From: Chlamydomonas reinhardtii | Taxonomy: Eukaryota > Chlorophyta > Chlorophyceae > Chlamydomonadales > Chlamydomonadaceae | Direction: 5' to 3' | Length of the DNA stretch: 64,000 nucleotides | NCBI RefSeq assembly: GCF_000002595.2 | Contig: NC_057010.1 | Coordinates: 2,815,267 to 2,879,266, forward strand | In this document: positions 12,386 to 23,214 of the stretch, one piece after another | How positions within the stretch are numbered: position 1 is the first letter of the stretch | How the letters are laid out: every line of letters begins with the position of its first letter | Made by a program: the position numbers and the translations under genes | Notes under the pieces: model-generated | Told to the model about the DNA's origin: nothing | What the model saw: only the letters and a program-made list of their open reading frames with translations | Database searches by the model: none

Positions 12386-12936
12386 GTGCGAATGGGACAG
12401 TGGTAAGGCAGGTTGGTGAAGTCCCGTAGGGTGCAGCTGATCCCCAGACCCCAGCAGATGGCAAACAGTTTGCAACGGCAGGGTAGGAGTGCGCGGCTGG
12501 TCGAACGCCGGAGTTGGAGACCAGGGACCGTGTTTCAAGACGGGGCGATTGACGCTGGAGTGGAGCTGTGGCTGCCTCGATGGCCCCTTGTCGTGGCCAG
12601 GCGCCCTAAACGCAACTTTCTCACGGTGGGGGCGGCAGGGTTCTGGGGGCAGGAGGCTTGGGTGTGCGATGGGACAGTGTTAAGGCAGGTTGGTGAAGTC
12701 CCGTAGGGTGTGCGATGGCCGATGGGACAGTGTTAAGGCAGGTTGGTGAAGTCCCGTAGGGTGTGCGATGGGACAGTGTTAAGGCAGGTTGGTGAAGTCC
12801 CGTAGGGTGTGCGATGGGACAGTGTTAAGGCAGGTTGGTGAAGTCCCGTAGGGTGCATCTGATTCCCGCTGACTCCAGCAGATGGCAAACATGTGCAATG
12901 GCAGGGCAGGAGTGCGCGGCTGGTCGAACGCCGGAG
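12386..12936 (+). repeat. composite repeat with a 46-bp tandem array
   Basis: Four copies of a 46-bp unit beginning gatgggacagtgttaaggca lie at 12668-12713, 12721-12766, 12767-12812 and 12813-12858. A 7-bp insertion separates the first two. A single diverged unit sits at about 12391. An 84-bp downstream segment ending in gcgcggctggtcgaacgccg occurs twice (12430-12513 and 12853-12936). The whole module was therefore duplicated and one copy's core was amplified. Confidence 0.85.
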
Positions 12937-14172
12937 AAAAAATAGTATAATGGGGGTTCTAGGACAGCTCCGACTAACCCCCAACTAACTCGTGTACGGC
13001 ACCCCAAACCCCCTCAGCCGTACAGGAGGTAGCTTGGCAGTCGGCAGCTGCGCGAGTGTGAGCAGGTAGTTGTACGGCGACCCGGCTCGGAAGCTACCTG
13101 ACTGTAGTGACGCACACGTGTAGTTGGTGCTAGTCGGCAGGCGCGCGAGTGGGAGCTGGCAGTTGAGCGCACACGCGTGTGGGAAGCGCGAAGGACTGTA
13201 TGTTCTAGGACAGCTCCGATTAACCCCCAACTAACTCGTGTACGGCACCCCCAAACCCCTCAGCCCTACAGGAGCTGCGGTTGGGTGTTGGTAGCTGCCG
13301 CGGCTGGGAGCTGGTAGTTGTACGGTGGGCCGGCTTGGAAGCTGCCGAGCCTGGGGGCACGCACACGGGTCGTTGGCATGAGTCGGGTAGCTGTACGGCT
13401 GGGAGCTGGAAGTTGCGCGGGAGACCGGCTGCGAAGCGACATGAGTGCATAGGTGTACGGCGGAGGTCACGGGGTGGTGGCTGGCGGTTGGCGTGGCGCA
13501 GGAGCGGGAGCTGGCAGTTGCGTGTGGTGCCGGTTGGGAAGCTGCGTGTGAGCTGCGTGTATCACTCAGATGGGATACATGGGGCTGCGCCTTTCCGTGA
13601 GCTGCATCTGGGCTGCACATGGGATTCACACGGACTGCACTGTAACTGGCGCGGCGGGGCGGCGCCAGCCGTCCCCGCCGCGCTGGGAAGTGGCGTGTGG
13701 GATGTGATGGGATGTGATCCAGCCAGGTGAGGACATGGCTGCGTGCGGTGCACTGCGTGCACCGGTGCGGCGCGTCAGTCTTCCTACCTACGATCGAGCT
13801 GCATCAGAGCTCACACGCGGCTGCGGCTGACCGGCGCGGCGGGGGGCGGCGCCCCCCGCCGCGCAAGGGGGCTGCACTGAAACTGGCGCGGCGGGGGCGG
13901 CGCCGCGCTGTGGGACAACCTGGCTCTTTCAAAAGCGTGCTTTTCCCCAGTGCTTCGTTAGAGCTTCCTGCTACCTCCAGGGTGGTCTGGCATTCCTGAC
14001 ACGGGCTGTTTCAGAGCCGCTCAGCCTCTGGAGGGATCTGCACATGCCTCTGGAGGGCTCTGAAGGGCTCTGGAGGGCTCAGTAGGGCTCTGGAGGGCTC
14101 TGGAGGGCTCTAAAGGGCTCTGGAGGGCTCCGGAGGGCTCTGAAGGGCTATAAGGCGCTCTGAAGGGCTCTG
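12937..14172 (+). mobile_element. unclassified interspersed element, short copy (copy L)
   Basis: Starts at AAAAAATAGTATAATGGGG. Its first 0.9 kb is nearly identical to the reverse complement of 28725-29598. After a GC-rich stretch it resumes similarity to a second block of the other copy (13964-14060 against 26800-26895). It ends in a minisatellite of GGAGGGCTCT-type units (14035-14172). A 149-residue open frame (13281-13730) is present in both copies, but its composition follows the repeat and no domain is seen. Class unknown. Confidence 0.7.
14035..14172 (+). repeat. minisatellite, about 10-bp unit (ctctggaggg)
   Basis: Repeated ctctggagggctct/ctgaagggct units form one end of the element. 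The same array in reverse complement lies at 26756-26815. Confidence 0.8.
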
Positions 14173-14610
14173 CCAGGGGGGGGGGGTAGGAAACCAAATC
14201 CCATACACCATGCCCCGAAACCGCCCGGGACCCCCCTGAGGGGGACGACCGACCCCCTGACCGACAAAACCGTCCCGTAGAGGGGTTTATACCCCTCCAT
14301 TTATTGTAAAAGTGGTGCCAATCGACTCCTCTCATCGAGATCTGTCCTTTCATACCGTTTCCGCACCTAGGCGGTGACTTTGACAGGTCCGGAATTCCAT
14401 CCGTTGAAATCCCTCAACCCGAGGACGTGCCCCGATTGCTTTTCACGCTATCCAATGAAATCGTTGACATTCGACTTTCGACTTTCTTGCCAGCGCCTAA
14501 TCTGAGTCAGCTCCGGCGCCAAAAACCTGACCTTTGCGCCACACCCACCTGACCTTTGCGCCTGACCCGCCATTCGTCGTACTCGTCACTGTCATGTGCA
14601 TGCGGTTCTA
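14173..14610. other. unassigned DNA between repeats
   Basis: Begins with a G run, then moderately GC-rich sequence with no coding signal. Nothing recognised. Confidence 0.35.
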
Positions 14611-14613
14611 GTG

Positions 14614-15199
14614 CTAGTCATCACTGCTGTACACTGCCTCCGCCTCACTAACTCCTTCATCCCTCATTTCATCACTGCTACCTGCCTCAACCGCCGACTT
14701 GACAGCCTGCCGCCAGAACACAGATGCACGCGTGCCCATACCCTCCATGCTGGACTTCAGCTCGCGAATGCGAGCTCCTTCCCGCCCCTTCAGCTTCTGG
14801 TGAGCTAGAACCTGCGTGCTTGCCCCTGCCAAGCGTGGTTGTATGGCCCTCACCCCCGCACCAACCGCATATGTCTGCTGCTGGTGCTGCAGGCTCGGCT
14901 TCTGACGGGCTGCACTCGCTTAGCAGAATGTGGGCACCAACATGGCTACGCATTTCCGCCAACGGCACGCGGCGGCTGCAGCCCGGCACCCGGCAGGCCA
15001 GGGCAAGTTTCCCTGCAGCCTGACCTGGTGCGTTAGCTGCAGGGATGTCTGGATGTTGGGGCCAGAAGGGTCTGGCGCGAAGGGGCCAGTCGCTTCCAGC
15101 ACGGTAGGGAAAGGCTCCTGTCACTGGCACCTCCGGCAACGGCTCAGGCGCGCTTGCTTTCGCTGCTGAAAACAAAGCGCGCAAGGAGTCCAGGTGCAT
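14614..15199 (-). pseudogene. zinc-binding protein fragment, probably from a mobile element
   Basis: Two overlapping minus-strand frames carry protein-like sequence. The first (15199 to about 14860) has CRVPGCSRRVPLAEMRSHVG followed by AHIL and ICGWCGGEGH. This spacing of Cys and His pairs (C-x4-C, H-x3-H, C-x2-C) fits a zinc-binding module. I associate the MRxHVGxHIL...CGxCG pattern with proteins of algal mobile elements, from memory and without a search. The second (14853-14614) reads as a charged C-terminal tail, LKGREGARIRELKSSMEGMG and onward to a stop. The two could be exons of one gene, but no good short intron was found, so a broken fragment is more likely. Confidence 0.4.
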
Positions 15200-16576
15200 T
15201 CACAGCTCGACGCCAGCATGGCTGGCCGACACGTCCGGGAGTGGATGCCGGCATCTAAGCCAGCGCGCTGCAATCAGGCTGAAGGCACCTCTTCAAATCG
15301 TCTCAGCCGACAGGTGAACAGGATGTGGCCCTAGCGTAGCGATGCCGGGTCGGAACAGTTTTGTTTTAGTTCTGAACTGGGCTGCACCATAGAGAGGTCA
15401 ACGAAGTGCCAGCGACACTGTTCCTTCAAGGACAGCGCGCAGCTTCCGCGCCCGCAGTGGCATTCTTGATTACACCTATTGCAAGCATATCGTTGATTGG
15501 GCCCCGTAAACACCCACTACAGAGCGCGCGCTGCACTTCTCTCCGGCCGGTACTCCGCACTCCCCTGGCTGAGCCAGAGGCCCCCTGCGCGGCCTCAGCA
15601 GCAAACGAAAGGTGAGTCCGCGGGCCCCTACGCGCGGCACACGAGTGTTTTCAGCACCCAGCTGGTGCATGCAGGTCACAGCACAGCTGTCTGGGGGGGC
15701 ACGCAACAAAAGGACGGCACAGCCAAGGGAGGGGGCCCCTCCCACCCAGGGCTGTGTCACACTCGGTGGGAGTGCTCTGTTGGATGCTGCCACGCTGACG
15801 TCGTTGCATCTCTCATCTCCGTAGGAAGGCTGGAGGCCGTCCCCTTGGCAACGCGGAGTTTCCCCGCAAAGCGGCCACCTTGCATATTTAAGGCAAGTCG
15901 GCACGGCCTCCGTGTGGACCTTTAGACCAAGGTGTGCTGTCGGGCTCTTCTGGACGAAAGGAGGGTGGCCCGAGAAGGTTCGAGGCGTTCGAAAGTATTG
16001 ACGGCAGTGCAACTGATCTAATTCATGCGTGCAGGCACGACATGGCAGCGGGAGAAGTTGTGGCGGCGGCTGGGACTGCAAGCTCTGACACAGGAAGCCT
16101 GCTCACTGCTACACAGAAGCTTTGCAAGTGTGCGCTAGCAACACAGGATCTTGTTTAGCTACGGAACGAGTAACTAAGCAATAGCCAATAGCGGACTCTG
16201 TGTAACTCGTTAAGTAGTGTGTGTATATGTCAGAGCGCGCGTGGGAGACCATGGAGTGCATCGAAGTTCGGAAGGGTTGGTAATCAACCCCAGAACCCAG
16301 ATACAAACGATGGTGCAGCGTGAAATAGGCGACGATGTTGTGGGCGCGGGGCGGTGGGCGAGGTGGGTTGCGGTGTAGGAGTTGCTGTTGCTGGTGGAAG
16401 TGGGGGTGCATGAACACAGGCTAGTGGACAAGAGGAGTATGCAGAGGTGCAAGCACCTCCCTTGACTTGCGCTCGTTGCAGAGGACAATGAATGTAATGA
16501 GGCTGGAAACGAGCGCTCTGCATGCGTCCCTGCGTGTGTATCTGCGTGCGTGCGCGCATGCGTTCGGGGTGCGAAT
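15200..16576. other. unassigned repeat-island DNA
   Basis: Open frames here show no domain, membrane segment or consistent splice sites. No feature is supported. Confidence 0.35.
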
Positions 16577-16938
16577 GCGGCGCCGGTTAGGGACTTGCGG
16601 ACCTGGCTTGTAGTAGGTGACTGGGGGTGGGGCGCCGGTCCCGGCCGCCCTGAGCCGCTCGACGGCGCGGGGTCGGCCGTGCCGGTGTTCCGGTGCTGGA
16701 CTGCTGCTTTTACGGTAGGGGCAAGGTCGGTGGGGCTTGGGCGTATAAGGGTTTCTTTTTAGTTTGACAAGGGCCTCCTTGCTGGGTATGAATGCGGATG
16801 TTACAGAGGGGACAGTCCCGGTGCCCGAAGGCACCGAGCCATCACATGCTACCAGGGCCCAACTTGACGCCACCAACCCCAGCTGTGCTGCAAACCCTCC
16901 CGCGGTCAAAGGCTGCGTGACTCCGCGCACAGTGAATC
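16577..16938 (+). repeat. dispersed repeat segments
   Basis: Two pieces recur elsewhere. A 23-bp stretch at 16577-16599 (containing cgccggttagggacttgcg) is identical at 26149-26171. The segment 16791-16938 matches 51680-51837 in reverse complement at roughly 85-90%. Both copies of the longer one can be read as NADVTEGTVP... in the same frame, which suggests decay of a common coding or regulatory source. Confidence 0.6.
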
Positions 16939-17154
16939 CCAGCCAAGCCGTAGCTCGCCAGAGCCCCACCGCTGTGCATCAACGCCACCATTCTAGGCAC
17001 GGGAGTGCCGGGAAACGGCCAGGTCGCCTGACCCACACACAGACAGAGGGCACGCACTAACCAGGGCGCAAGCGTCCAGGCACTAGAGCGGCCACCCACA
17101 CATGCGGCCGTGCGAGTGTGCGACCCGCCCACACACAAAGCCACCAAACAACCC

Positions 17155-17418
17155 CTACGGCGAGGGGGGTGGGGAGTCAGCGTCATACGGCAAGCATAAC
17201 ACCATGCCATCACCAACAGCCCGAGAGATGAACGGATGAGCAGACGGCACAGTGTCCTCACCCTTCGGTCGGATACCCAAAGTCACGAACGTCTGAAGAC
17301 GACCCCAGAAGTCAGCCACGACGGCCAGGCCAATGCTCTGCACCCGGGCCGACGGCAGCTTCACTTGCGCCGCCAGCCCGGCCATCACAATACCTGGGTA
17401 TGACGTAGGGTCTGACAC
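17155..17418 (-). other. possible coding exon of unknown gene
   Basis: A minus-strand open stretch includes GIVMAGLAAQVKLPSARVQS and GLAVVADFWGRLQTFVTLGI. It is bounded by an acceptor-like CCCAG (about 17399) and a donor-like GTGAGG (about 17263). Codon use and hydrophobic pattern look protein-like, but no partner exon was found. It may be a relic. Confidence 0.25.
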
Positions 17419-17745
17419 GGGTTTCCTGCTGGGTTTGCCATGGGGTGTGTGGCCAGCTGTTTCTGGGTTTACGGGTGTGTGGTTGACGTGTCAGGCGCGG
17501 TGTTGCTGTCGTCGTGGCTGTGTGTCTTGCCACGCCTGCGTGTGCGCGTGCCTGTTTGTTGTGGCTCTGCGCTCCCGTGCTGCAGGTCTGCTCTTTTAAG
17601 ACGCTGTCTCCTGTCCAGCCACCGGGGAGCTCCTCGTGAGCCCGGACCTCACCAGCCGCGTGCCACTAAGTACCCCACCCCACCCACCGCCAGCCACCGC
17701 AGCTGTCCTGCCCCATGGGCCAGCAACTCTCCAAGCAGTCCTTCG

Positions 17746-17945
17746 CCCACTCCCCAGCTGTCCCAACCAGCCGTCCCACTCCAGCTGTCCCCCTCCAGCT
17801 GTCCCCTTTCAGTTGTCCCATTCCAGCTGTCCCACTCCAGCTGTCCCCTGTCCCCTTCAGCCGCCCCGCTGCTCCACTCCAGCTGTCCCACTCCAGCTGT
17901 CCCTTGTCCCTTCCAGCCACCCCAGCTGTCCCACTCCAGTTATCC
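17746..17945 (+). repeat. minisatellite of ccagctgtcccactc-type units
   Basis: About 14 loosely conserved copies of a 10-15 bp unit built on ccagctgtccc. Overlapping open frames on both strands are simple products of the repeat. Confidence 0.8.
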
Positions 17946-17974
17946 TATGGCCCGTCCCCACCCCGCAGGAACAA

Positions 17975-19100
17975 GAGGGTGTCAGCTTTGTACAGCTGGA
18001 AAATGGGCTGAGCCCCCGTAGAATCGTGGGGGAGGGCGACTCTGCCCCATTGCCGACGGCTCGGGGCCTGCACGCGTGCCGGGACTCCCACACACCATCC
18101 ACGGACGTCACAGGCTCCCTTGCCATCAAATTCAAGCTGTACCTAGCCCCTCAACCTTGATCAGCGCCCCCCCCCCCGATGCCCCGCGCTCAACGGGCTA
18201 GGCGCAGGGCGGAAGCGACCTCAGGGCTCCTTGGGCATTCAGGACCGGCGACAGGCATGGCTAAGCAGTTCGGCGAAATCTCGCGCTGTAGCTCCCCGGC
18301 CTGAGTGTCGTCGACATACTTTGTCTCGTAGATACGGCAAACGCGGGCTACGGTGCCTTTCCTCGCGACCTCGCGAAAGTCAATTGTCCATCGGACGCGC
18401 GAAGGCACTTCTCGCTCCGGCCGACTTGGACCCGCCGCCTATTTACATGCAATAACGAATAGTAAATAGTAATACGTAGCACTCGCGGTTTGCGCCAGTA
18501 TGCTACTTTGTGCCGACCCAGCCCGTCCCGTGGGTCAGGCCTTACCGCCTTATTCCGCACTGTGCGTTATCGCTCCTGATAACCTATACGTCCAATGTCT
18601 GATAGTGACCCCGACTATGGCCCCCGTGCGGATGACAAGTACCGAAAGCGGCTGAAACAGGCGGACCCCGAGTGGCGTGCACGCACGCACGCACGCACGG
18701 ACAGGGGCGGTCCTGGGGGGCTTCGCCCCCCCCCCCTGGATGTTGAAAACGGGGGGGGGGGGGGTCGAGGCCCCTAAGACGTCGGCGGGGGTGCAAGGGT
18801 CGACGGACTCGGTCAGGGGTCGGGGCCCCCATGGCCTGGGGGCGGGGTGCAGGCCCCCATGGTTGGAGCAAGCTTGCGTACAGGGCCATGAATTGCTGGG
18901 GAGAGTTTATGAGCACGTGCAATGGGCAGGATGAATTGCTTTGACACAGCCTGGAAGCAAGGAATGGGAGGCGAGGAAGCGCCGAAACTTGCCAGCCCGA
19001 TTGTGACCGGACCGGGAGCAAAACTGGGGCGGGAGGCGCAAGGAAGGACGGGTCATATAATACAGGTATATAGCGCTCGGGGGGCTCAGCCCAAAAAGAC
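17975..19100 (+). mobile_element. unclassified element with palindromic ends (copy L2)
   Basis: The left part (17980-18530) is similar to the reverse complement of 30290-30848. The palindromic motif tgggctgagccccc occurs near 18005 and in inverted form near 19080-19096. Between them are a CGCACG run, the gcttcgcccccc motif (about 18721) and a G tract. No protein-coding region is recognised. Probably a non-autonomous repeat. Confidence 0.6.
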
Positions 19101-19715
19101 CTGAAGCACATGCAGACACATGCTAGCCTATGACACAAGCCCTAGGCGCATCTCAGCACATGGTGAGCAGGACTGCCGCTGCCGCTGTGAACCATATCGC
19201 AAACACCACTATGAAATTGCAGGGCCCCGACACACCGGATCTCCTGCATCCATGTCGCCGGCGCATCCATGTCGCCGCCGGCGCATCCTGTCATGGCTGT
19301 GACCGCAGGAGTCCTTGACTCGGACCAGTCTTCCACATCTTCGCACGGCACCCCTTCTCCCGCACGGTGTCGGCGAGGGCCCCCTCATACGCGGCCACAG
19401 CCGCATGGCGTGTCAGCCCGGCGGCGCAGCCGTGCGACCATAGATGGCGGCGGTGATAGCTACTGCAGCACGGTTGGGCGCGATGAAGGCTGCGGATGAA
19501 GACTTGAGCTCAACTCAAGCCCCGCTGCCCATTGGGCCGCCTCAAACCGCTATCTTTACCAAGACATTTTGCGTGATAGCTGCTACCTTGTTTCCCGGTT
19601 TGATAGAGGCCCATCGCAGACCGTGCTAGGCCAGCCAGTTGCAAGTCGCAAGGGAATGAATTGATATTAAATCGTCGTGCTCAGCATCTCTCCTGGCGCC
19701 AGCGTCCAGCACAAT
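19101..19715. other. 5' flank of the serine protease gene
   Basis: Presumed promoter and 5' UTR of the protease gene. There is a short gcatccatgtcgccg direct duplication at 19245-19275. No TATA box was picked out. Confidence 0.35.
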
Positions 19716-21973
19716 ATGACGGCTGTGAGTCCGGCGGAGCGGGAGCAGATGTGCTCTGTTCTTCGAGGCTTTGGGGCTGACCTGAAGCAACTAGACGATA
19801 GCGCTGTGGACGCGCTGTGGAAGGCCGGCTATCGCTCCGAAGACCTCCTGCAAATTGCCACACACAAAGGCCTGAAAGACGCGGGGCTGCTGCCTGCCTA
19901 CGTAGACTACGTGCTATCGCTGAAAGGTGCGGGCGACGTTGGTCTGGAAGAGGTTGCGCACGCCCGGCTTCACGGATAACCCTAGCGCGGGCAATTTCCC
20001 TGCTGGGTTGCAATTGAACCCAAGGACCTCCCCGCTCCCGGATAAACGCCTAAATCGGCCTGTAACCTCAGGAGGCGGCAGCAGGAGCGCGCCAGATGCG
20101 GGGCAACCGCGTGACCAGCAGGGTAAGCAGCAGGGCGCGGCTGGCTGCCTTCAGACGTGTTGCGGTCCGGGGCTGTTAAGGGGTTGTGGTTGGACGGGGG
20201 GCTGGTGGGGGCTGGTTGAGGGGTTTGCGGCGGAGGGGACCAAGGGCAGCACGGCTGGAGACTAGTTGACTGGTGGACCAATTGTGTCCATACCTGACCG
20301 ACTGGAGCCACCCTGTCAAACCGTACCGTCCCCTCTTGCAGAAGACACCGGGATGCAGCGGGTAGCTGCATCCAGCAAGTTCACGGGGCGAGTTCCGTAC
20401 GACAAGGTGGACCCCAAGACCAAACAGGTGTCCCGACTGCCAAGCTGCGTCATCGTCATCGCCCCCAAGTTTGCGGCAACTTTCGCACACCACCGCACGT
20501 GGTCGGAGGGACAAGACGTGGAGGTGAGGTGTTACAGTAACAGTCCGCCCACGGGTGGTTGGTGCCCTTACAAGCCAGGAGGCTACAGGCACCATCCATA
20601 TCATCGCCAGTTGCCTTGGTTGGCTGGCAGGTCGGCTCTATGCCCAGGGAGCCTATGCACGTAGTTTCAACGGACAACTAACGGACAATGCAATTTCGAT
20701 GGACAACTAACCTCCTTCTACTTCTGTCCATTGTGCAGCTGGAGATGTACTGCAGTGACGCCAACAGCATGCGCGCTGTGCCGGCGAAGGTGTTCCGCAT
20801 CGACACGCGAGTTGACTTCGTCATCCTCAAGTTCGTTGGCGAGGTGTGAAAGTGCCGTGACCACTTCGGGCTGTCACAACCTGCCCTCTCCCGTTCTCCA
20901 TTGTAGCCTTCCCTGCGCTGCTGCATACTTTCATCGGTTGTTGCCAGTGTCTTCGTTGTCAACAGCCCTATGTGCTCGTATAGTGGGGTTTTTTTACTTT
21001 ATAGAGTGCCACACATACAGTGAAGTTAAGCAAGTATGACGAGTGACCGCGTTCCTGTGCAGGAGCTCCCGGCGCCAGCAGTTGCGGGTGGCCCTCAAGC
21101 CGGGACGGGGTTCTATGGCCACGGCCTGTCCCTCGGGGTGCGTTGGTTACACCTTCTGCAGTTCATGATGCAATCACTTTGTGGGACGATTGGTCATGGC
21201 GAGTTTGTTGGGACTGTTCCTCCACAAACTGCATGTTGATTGTGTGCACGAGTCGGCCGCTGACATTTGCGTTTCGTGTTGCCGCACATGACATGACCGT
21301 CCGCCCATACCTGGCGGCATTGCTTGTGCAGGGGAACACCGCCAACGTGTACCACGGCATCGTCGCCCGACCTGCAGCGGGCAGTCGCGGGCATGTCGCG
21401 CTGGACAAGCTCAGCACCAAAGGCGATTCGGGTGGAGGCATCTTCTCGGCGGCCACTGGGCAGCTGCTGGGGATGATGGTCGGCCGAGACCAGGAGCGCG
21501 AGATTTCTTACATGGTCCCGGCCGCAGTCCTGCTGGCGGCAACGGCGGAGGTAAGATATTTGCCATCCACACTACTCCTGGGACTGCGCCACTACCGCTC
21601 TAGAAATGCACTTGGCTGCTACATGCCTGTTTGCGCCGCCTTCCTGGCCTTCCCCGCATGTGCTGGGACTACCAACTAAGCGGCAACCCATATGATGCAT
21701 GTGCATGTGCCATTTGAGCCGATCGACACTACTGTTTCGCCTCTGCTCTGGCATGCGGCCTGTCACGTCACCTCACCAATCTGCATGGGCTCGCGAGATG
21801 CCGCGGACGCAGCAGTAGCAGCACTCCTCTCCATAAACCCTGCACCCCTCCGCGCGAAACACTCGAATGAGGAGTTAAATACACATGAATCAAACATCCT
21901 CCCTCCACTACCCTACCCTGATCTTCAGGACAATTTCGACCCGGACCCCCCGCCGTCCGGGGAGTGGATGTGA
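19716..21973 (+). CDS. trypsin-fold serine protease, 278 aa
   Basis: Six exons join in phase: 19716-19926, 20342-20523, 20739-20843, 21063-21137, 21332-21550 and 21929-21973. The first 70 residues form a helical, SAM-like region (LKQLDDSAVDALWKAGYRSE). The protease part follows the chymotrypsin/HtrA order: a His in FAATFAHHRTW (exon 2), an Asp in RVDFVILKF (exon 3) and the nucleophile Ser in STKGDSGGGIF (exon 5), then GQLLGMMVG. There is no signal peptide and no PDZ domain, so it is probably intracellular and not a standard Deg protease. The acidic tail ends DPPPSGEWM. The last exon is chosen by phase and a good acceptor (atcttcag). Exon 1 and the last exon are the weakest parts. All neighbours are mobile-element sequence. 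Confidence 0.7.
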
Positions 21974-22540
21974 GGCCTGCATGCGCAAGCGCGCGGGGTG
22001 ATGCACCTCCGCTGGGGCCGCGGCTGGTGCCGCTGCTGGCTTGCCGCTGGCGCTGCTGCTTCACCGGCAGCGGTGCGCGGTCATAGCTAACCAGACATGC
22101 ATGGAGGTGGCAGAGCGGCCGACGTGGTCAGGATTCAAGGCGTGCAGCGAGGCGCAGTGCACGGCCCTGCTACTGATGGCCATGCACCTCGCTAGTGCGG
22201 AGCAGGACCGCAGCTCCAACCAGCTGGTGGTCAGTGCGGCCGGACTGCTGCAGGCTGCAGGCGCTCGCTGCCCCGCCTGGCTGCAGCGGTTGCTGGCGGG
22301 CGGCTCTGGATGGTGCGCAGCGGCTGGCTGGTCCGCATTGTATCTGAGGCTGTTGTGTTCGTGACGTCCGCATCCACCATGGCTGCGCACGTTCTGATAG
22401 ATGCTGTCTGTGCTGCTCACGGCTGTCAAGCTACTGTCGCTGTTCTTCTGGACGGCAAGAGTCCAATTCTGTGGAGTTATGTATGGTGTTATGTATAGTG
22501 GATTGGGTGGGGGGGGCACGCACGGGGGCTTGCCGTGTTT
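21974..22540. other. unassigned DNA downstream of the protease gene
   Basis: An open frame at 22041-22364 contains a plausible helical stretch (CTALLLMAMHLASAEQDRSS) but does not join in phase to the protease exons and has no known motif. Left uncalled. Confidence 0.3.
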
Positions 22541-22576
22541 CTTAAGGAGGAGTGATACAAGCTCACCCCACCGTGC

Positions 22577-22975
22577 TCAGCTCATAAGACCCCACCCCGG
22601 TTCCCTAGTGCGGGGGCCGCCACGGGCGGCCCCCTGTCCCCCGTGGCCGGGGCGCCGGTTTGTGATGCCCATTTCCCGCTCCAGTTTGTAGTAGAGGGAC
22701 GTGGTACTTCGCAGGGCAATGACGCTGTGCATGTGCAGACGTGTACAGCATGACTTCGCCGCGTGGGGTGTGGCCCCGAGGGTGGTGAGTAGGTCGCTCA
22801 GTGGTTTTGGGATGGTGCCTCCATGACCTAGGGTGACAATGTGTTGTGCATCGTAATGGACGGTCCATCCGTCCCTGCGCATGGCGGCCGCAAGCTGCGC
22901 GTGTTGGGCCTGTTTTTGAATAACCTTCTTGCTGTGGTGGAGGTCAGAGGCGTATCCAACCTCAATGATGTACAC
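22577..22975 (-). pseudogene. LINE C-terminal nuclease-like domain
   Basis: Frame encoding VYIIEVGYASDLHHSKKVI, then QKQAQHAQLAAAMRRDGW and LGHGGTIPKPLSDLLTTLG. The Glu-Val-Gly-Tyr, Lys and Gln-His spacing recalls PD-(D/E)XK-like tails of protist non-LTR elements. Assignment is from pattern memory. Confidence 0.5.
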
Positions 22976-23214
22976 GGGGTAGTCAGGCTTGTTGATTTGT
23001 GGTGTAGCGCTGAAGCCTTCTGCCGTAGTTCGTGGCAGGTTAGGGATGAACTAAATATCAGGTCGCATCTTGTTGAGCTCGGCGGGGCTCACTTGTGGGC
23101 AGAGCCAGGAGGGGGGGCGCATGCCGGCACAGTAGTCAGGGAGGTCGGCCCGCCGGGTCGCATCCATGACCATGTAACCTCCCCCGTTGGCGCCATGGTG
23201 TAGGCAGTCCGCAA

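Noticed and set aside
12668-12858. Regular 46-bp repeats that could suggest a CRISPR array
   Set aside because: The units are directly tandem with no variable spacers, and the genome is eukaryotic.
13281-13730. 149-residue open frame conserved in two inverted copies (also 28805-29254)
   Set aside because: Conservation is explained by recent duplication of the DNA. No domain, and both strands are open because of GC bias.
17636-18160. 174-residue Ser/Pro repeat protein
   Set aside because: It is a translation of the ccagctgtccc minisatellite; all frames on both strands are open.
22041-22364. 107-residue frame after the protease gene
   Set aside because: It cannot be joined in phase to the protease exons. 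No start context or domain.
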